From assembly GCA_016303195.1 (NCBI GenBank), contig JAEDMD010000066.1, positions 1-9,740 of the forward strand: a stretch of DNA of 9,740 bases. The letters run 5' to 3'. Origin of the DNA: Oscillospiraceae bacterium. GTDB lineage: Bacteria > Bacillota > Clostridia > Oscillospirales > Ruminococcaceae. Every line of letters starts with the position of its first letter. Position 1 is the stretch's first letter. This document shows, piece after piece, positions 6,289 to 9,740 of this stretch. The translations under genes were made by a program, and so were the position numbers. The notes beneath the pieces were generated by a model. It was given only the letters and a program-made list of their open reading frames with translations, had not been told where the DNA came from and did no database searches.

Positions 6289-7821
6289 TTAAAAATCATC
6301 GCTCATTACCATAAGCGGCATATACTTATGCTTGACCTCGTTGATCTTCTTGGAAACTCGTCCGTACTCGGTAGCATCAGTTACAGAGCTTTCAAATGAC
6401 CACATCGGATACCATTTCGGATTCTCAGGTGCTGGATTCAGGAAGTCTGTATAGGTCTGATTTCCGTAAGCATCGAAGCATTTACGGACAGGATCGGGCA
6501 GATGATCGTGGAAGATATTCGGCTGATTTGTGGATGTATATGCATTCTTTCCGTCAGGTGCTTTACCGCCGTATCTTGGCATATAGCTGTAATCACAGCA
6601 ATGCTTTGCGATATACTTGGCATCTCTCCATTGTTTGTACTGCTCCTCTGTCTGGTCGAAATAGCCTTCATCGTTGACATAATAGTCAACCCCCTCAACT
6701 CCCCAGAATCTCAGATTAAGCACTTCGGGTGTTATAAGGTCGCTCATGAACTTTACAGCACCGTCAGGGTCGGAACAGCTTACAGTCACACCTACGCCTG
6801 TTGAAGCATTGAATGCGGCATTATCGTGGTATCTTTCTTCAAGTTTTCCGTCGATGGTCAGTCCGAACGGGATATATGTACATTCAGGCGGAAGTTTGTT
6901 CTCTGTGCTTGCAAAATTCCAGTGCTGGTCTACCATTCCAAGTACACGGCCTGTCAGCATTTTATCGTAGTAACCGTTGTTTTCCATTACAAAACACTGC
7001 GGATCGATTATGCCCTTATGATATTCCTCATTCAGCTTCTTGAACCACTTCTTGGCAGTCGGGAGCAGATTATAGTCATACGCAGTCAGGGTATCAGGGT
7101 CAACGAAACAGCATCCGTCATTAGGATGTCCGTCAAGGAACATCGGCGGATTGTCAAGAGCAAACATACGCACATCTGTTGCCTGTATCTCATAGCCTAT
7201 GAACGGCTCACCGTTTTCATCAACAGGATTTGCTTCCATATAATCCTCAATAAGGCCAAAATAATCATCAAGAGTTTTAAGTTCGGGATAATCTGCCCAT
7301 TCCAGTACCCTTGTCTGGATCCAGAATGCCTCGCCGTCATGGGTTGTAGAAGTTTCTTCCTTGTATACAGCCGAAAACAGCGGTACAAAGTAAATATGTC
7401 CGTCCTCTGAACGTACAGTATCCCACTGCTCATCGGTATAAAGAGCCTTGATATTCGGATAGGCATCCCAGTAATTATCAAGCGGTATAAATGCGTGTTC
7501 GTTTATCAGGCGCTGACAGTTAGGGCCGTCAGGCGAGATGAAGTCGGGATACTTTCCTGCGATCATCATATCACTGAAAACCTTGTCGATGTCCGCCTGA
7601 TCGTCGAGCCACTCCTCATAAAGGATGCATCCTGTTTTCTCTGCAATAAGCTGACGCACTTCATTATCCTTATCCAGCGGATTGTCATTCCGTGCATAGT
7701 AGTAACCTGTAAACTCCTTGAACTCTTTTGACTTCTCCTTCTCTTTCTTGGCGGAACAGCCAAATGCAGATGTTACCATAGCTGCTGCAAGCAATGATGA
7801 TAGAACTTGTTTTTTTGTCAT
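6289..7821 (-). CDS. Extracellular solute-binding lipoprotein (ABC sugar-type), C-terminally truncated
   Basis: This is a 510-residue type 1 extracellular solute-binding protein of the large LplA/oligosaccharide type. The start ATG 7821 has AAGGG (7834-7830) eight bases upstream; a 19-codon upstream extension lies inside the preceding gene. Seen: a lipoprotein signal peptide (positive MTKK, hydrophobic 6-19, lipobox AFGC with Cys22), then a Lys/Glu linker, then the binding-protein fold with LIAEKTGCILYEEW, DMMIAGKYPDFI (the usual 'lab.G.yPDi' block), an FIPLDNYWDAYPNI block, and GLTIDGK and SDPDGAVKFMSDLI further on. It is expected to sit on the outer face of the membrane and bind a sugar or similar ligand. 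It begins 1 base after the receptor gene. No permease or ATPase gene lies after it. A TAA at codon 511 removes 33 further in-frame codons. Confidence 0.88.
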   Translation of the reverse strand: MTKKQVLSSLLAAAMVTSAFGCSAKKEKEKSKEFKEFTGYYYARNDNPLDKDNEVRQLIAEKTGCILYEEWLDDQADIDKVFSDMMIAGKYPDFISPDGPNCQRLINEHAFIPLDNYWDAYPNIKALYTDEQWDTVRSEDGHIYFVPLFSAVYKEETSTTHDGEAFWIQTRVLEWADYPELKTLDDYFGLIEDYMEANPVDENGEPFIGYEIQATDVRMFALDNPPMFLDGHPNDGCCFVDPDTLTAYDYNLLPTAKKWFKKLNEEYHKGIIDPQCFVMENNGYYDKMLTGRVLGMVDQHWNFASTENKLPPECTYIPFGLTIDGKLEERYHDNAAFNASTGVGVTVSCSDPDGAVKFMSDLITPEVLNLRFWGVEGVDYYVNDEGYFDQTEEQYKQWRDAKYIAKHCCDYSYMPRYGGKAPDGKNAYTSTNQPNIFHDHLPDPVRKCFDAYGNQTYTDFLNPAPENPKWYPMWSFESSVTDATEYGRVSKKINEVKHKYMPLMVMSDDF

Positions 7822-7822
7822 A

Positions 7823-9409
7823 CTATTCACCCTTTTCCATTCTGATCTTGAACATGATCTTAAAATTATTTTTTTCATTTATTACCATTTCAACACTGTT
7901 GCCTAAGCAGTGTCTGATGCGGAGATAAGGATTGAATCTGTTGCTTCTGTCAAATGAGTATTCGCTTGTGACATCTGCATCTTCAAATATTGCATAAAGT
8001 TTAAGAGTCTCGGATGATGTAACTGTTTTTTCGCTTTCAAATTTTATTATTGCTATTCCGTCTTCAACAGTCAGCTTAGCTGTCCTGCCATCGAAATTGC
8101 TGAAAATATCCTCTGCTATAAGCACAAGAGAATATGCAGGTATTATAATATTGTCTCCGCCTCCATCGTATGTAAAGGAAGCGTTGTGTTGTTCCGCAGT
8201 CTTTTCCAGCATTGTCGCCTCGTCTGACAGTGAGATATTCTCATCTGTGAAGCGCTTTTCCAGATACGGCATTGTATTTATTGCCGTAAGCTCGGCATCA
8301 AGCCTCATAGCTGTTATGAACAGCGAATTATAATCGGAGCTTTTCTTCATGAGCGAATCACTGCTTTCCTTGTATTCGCTTCCCTTCTGTGCAAGGCGCT
8401 CCGACATGGATGCACATATATCAAGAAGTGAACCGATCTCATCTGAACCGTTTGCACCTTCGGACAGCGATTCAACTATGCCTGTATCGTTGAATTCTTT
8501 CAGAACAGGTCTGATACGCTTGTTTATTCCCCTTGCCATAATGATCCCGGCAGTGAGTGTAATAATAAGTATAGCAGAAAGGCATGGGATAAGGAATTTA
8601 TTATCTGTCAGAAAGTCAATATAGCTTTCCTTGTCTGCGTTTGCATAGAATTCCATATCAACTGTATAATAGTTGTGTGTCACACATTCAAAATCAGGTG
8701 TGATCGCAACATCTGATACCGACTCCATCTCATCGTCATTGCTGTATATAAGTTCACCGCCGCTCATAATGTAGAACTGCCCCTCAAAATCGAGGTTGTT
8801 GACATAATCCTTGATATAGTCATTATTCAATATGAGACAGAGATAGCTTTCGCCTGTTTCCAGATTGCAATAATCCAGCTTGCGGACAAGTATCAGCAAA
8901 TGTTCACTTGGGTCAACGCTAAGAATAGTCGGCTTGTTGTACTTTGTGATATCCTTGTACCAGAGATCGTCATAAGCCTCATCAAGATTTTTCATCGTTC
9001 CGTTTGCCAGAATAGTAGGGTTAGAGGTGTAGATAACGCATTTCTTGACGATATTCGTATCAGCAGTGCTGAGAGCCGTATTTTTCTGAAGCGGATAGTA
9101 TTCCTCAAAATAATCGGATGAGGAATTGAATTCCTTGTTGAGAAAATCATAAACAGGTTCGTTGGTGTAGATATTTTTAGCGATAGATACCGCACTTTCA
9201 ACACCAATAGTAGTCATCTGCTCTGTGGACGAAATCACTGTTTTTTCTATCTGCAAATATTTTTTTGCAGTAACATTCATTACAGTTGCCACCATTATAG
9301 TCCCTACCGAAATAATGGCGGCGATCATCATGATATCAAAAAAAACAAATTTTTTCATTACAGACAGACCTGAAAAAGGTGCGGATCTTTTTTTCTTTGA
9401 TTTTTTCAA
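7823..9409 (-). CDS. Two-TM receptor with degenerate histidine-kinase-like C-terminus
   Basis: The product has 528 residues. Seen in order: a Lys-rich start, membrane segment 1 (about 21-46), an extracellular domain of about 225 residues that resembles a Cache-type sensor in size and pattern, membrane segment 2 (about 272-293), a HAMP-like linker ending DEIGSLLDICASMSERL (323-339), a coiled-coil-like stretch (340-375) and a C-terminal domain (about 380-528). The layout is that of YesM/LytS-type kinases, but no phospho-acceptor block like PHFLYN is present, the usual EN..KHG N-box position reads AEDIFSNFDGR (432-442), and no DNGxG or GxGLxN box is visible. It ends NPYLRIRHCLGNSVEM, recalling the end of such domains. 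I read it as a catalytically inactive relative. The start is TTG 9409, six bases after GGAGG; ATG 9358 has no such site. It lies 12 bases after the GGDEF gene. Confidence 0.8.
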   Translation of the reverse strand: MKKSKKKRSAPFSGLSVMKKFVFFDIMMIAAIISVGTIMVATVMNVTAKKYLQIEKTVISSTEQMTTIGVESAVSIAKNIYTNEPVYDFLNKEFNSSSDYFEEYYPLQKNTALSTADTNIVKKCVIYTSNPTILANGTMKNLDEAYDDLWYKDITKYNKPTILSVDPSEHLLILVRKLDYCNLETGESYLCLILNNDYIKDYVNNLDFEGQFYIMSGGELIYSNDDEMESVSDVAITPDFECVTHNYYTVDMEFYANADKESYIDFLTDNKFLIPCLSAILIITLTAGIIMARGINKRIRPVLKEFNDTGIVESLSEGANGSDEIGSLLDICASMSERLAQKGSEYKESSDSLMKKSSDYNSLFITAMRLDAELTAINTMPYLEKRFTDENISLSDEATMLEKTAEQHNASFTYDGGGDNIIIPAYSLVLIAEDIFSNFDGRTAKLTVEDGIAIIKFESEKTVTSSETLKLYAIFEDADVTSEYSFDRSNRFNPYLRIRHCLGNSVEMVINEKNNFKIMFKIRMEKGE

Positions 9410-9415
9410 AGCAGA

Positions 9416-9420
9416 CCTCC
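9416..9420 (-). promoter_or_regulatory. Ribosome binding site deciding the receptor TTG start
   Basis: GGAGG on the minus strand (9420-9416) is followed by six bases (TCTGCT) and TTG 9409-9407. It starts 1 base after the GGDEF gene's stop codon, so the two genes are probably translated from one message. Confidence 0.8.
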
Positions 9421-9421
9421 G

Positions 9422-9740
9422 TTATCTTTCAGGCATATTCAGCAGCTTTTTAAGAGCCGCTTTTTTCTCATACATATTCTTTTCAGCCTCGGCGAGAGCT
9501 TCCTCATAGACGTATCCCTCTTTCCCGAATGAATATCCGTAAGAAAGCGAACATTTTACAGAATCTTCGGGACGGCTGAGAATTTTAGGTGATTCTTTTT
9601 CGAGCCGGTCAACGATAGCGCTGAACTGTCTTGGCAAGCAGTTTGTCATAACAAGCAGGAATTCATCTCCGCCCATACGGAAACAATGGCAGGAGCTATC
9701 CTGAAACTGCTTTATATAGTCAGCCGCAGATGTGATGACA
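9422..9740 (-). CDS. GGDEF domain protein (putative diguanylate cyclase), C-terminal part
   Basis: The frame is open to the right window edge, so the N-terminus and any sensor or receiver domain lie outside; 105 codons are visible. Seen: AADYIKQF, then CFRMGGDEFLLVM, with an intact GGDEF active site, then the normal C-terminal half (SLSYGYSFGKEGYVYEEALAEAEKNMYEKK) where the ALAEAEKNMY segment matches the conserved 'A...AD.aMY..K' helix. GGDEF proteins join two GTP into cyclic di-GMP. The inhibitory RxxD site expected five residues before GGDEF is not present (that position reads QDSS), so product inhibition at a classical I-site is unlikely. An ATG at the GGDEF motif is not the start. The gene is first of the visible three-gene unit on this strand. 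Confidence 0.92.
   Translation of the reverse strand, partial: VITSAADYIKQFQDSSCHCFRMGGDEFLLVMTNCLPRQFSAIVDRLEKESPKILSRPEDSVKCSLSYGYSFGKEGYVYEEALAEAEKNMYEKKAALKKLLNMPER

Noticed and set aside
6826..7410. 194-codon open frame on the plus strand
   Set aside because: It is the complement of the solute-binding protein gene; its product has no coherent hydrophobic or motif pattern and no ribosome site was seen.
7822..7878. 19-codon upstream extension of the lipoprotein start
   Set aside because: It lies inside the receptor gene and would place a charged stretch before the signal peptide; ATG 7821 begins a normal lipoprotein signal and has AAGGG eight bases upstream.

Overview
The window looks like a low-to-mid GC Firmicute of the class Clostridia, most probably a Ruminococcus-like member of the Oscillospiraceae. 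This rests on the style of the proteins (YhfC-type peptidase, acidic clostridial MltG, type 1 solute-binding lipoprotein), GGAGG ribosome sites with GTG and TTG starts, and a consensus sigma-A promoter. The genus is an inference and no rRNA or marker gene is present to settle it. The DNA is densely coding, with no stretch over 300 bases without a gene and no RNA gene, CRISPR or insertion sequence seen.

Bases 1-4428 (+ strand) form a tight housekeeping operon that enters from the left edge. In order it holds a DUF2156 GNAT-type protein (5' truncated), a DJ-1/PfpI protein, 5-formyltetrahydrofolate cyclo-ligase, the endolytic murein transglycosylase MltG, and a U32 family protein of the TrhP/YrrO (tRNA hydroxylation) type. 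Neighbours are 12 bases apart or overlap by 8-11 bases, and the operon closes with a strong intrinsic terminator. The mltG-U32 pair resembles the yrrL-yrrO neighbourhood of Bacillus.

Bases 4429-5247 (+ strand) hold a single-gene unit: a YhfC family predicted membrane peptidase with a possible leader hairpin, ended by a bidirectional terminator that also serves the convergent aquaporin gene. The aquaporin (5253-6041, - strand) has its own consensus promoter, a TTG start and an orthodox water-channel filter.

Bases 6152-9740 (- strand) form the most interesting part. Read in transcription order it holds the C-terminus of a GGDEF (diguanylate cyclase) protein, a two-TM receptor with a HAMP-like linker and a histidine-kinase-like end that has lost its H, N and G boxes, and a solute-binding lipoprotein whose frame is interrupted by a TAA 34 codons before its apparent natural end. 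The three genes are almost contiguous (12-base gap, then 1-base gap), which suggests a sugar- or solute-sensing module tied to cyclic di-GMP rather than a standard kinase/regulator pair. No ABC permease is encoded in the visible part of this unit.
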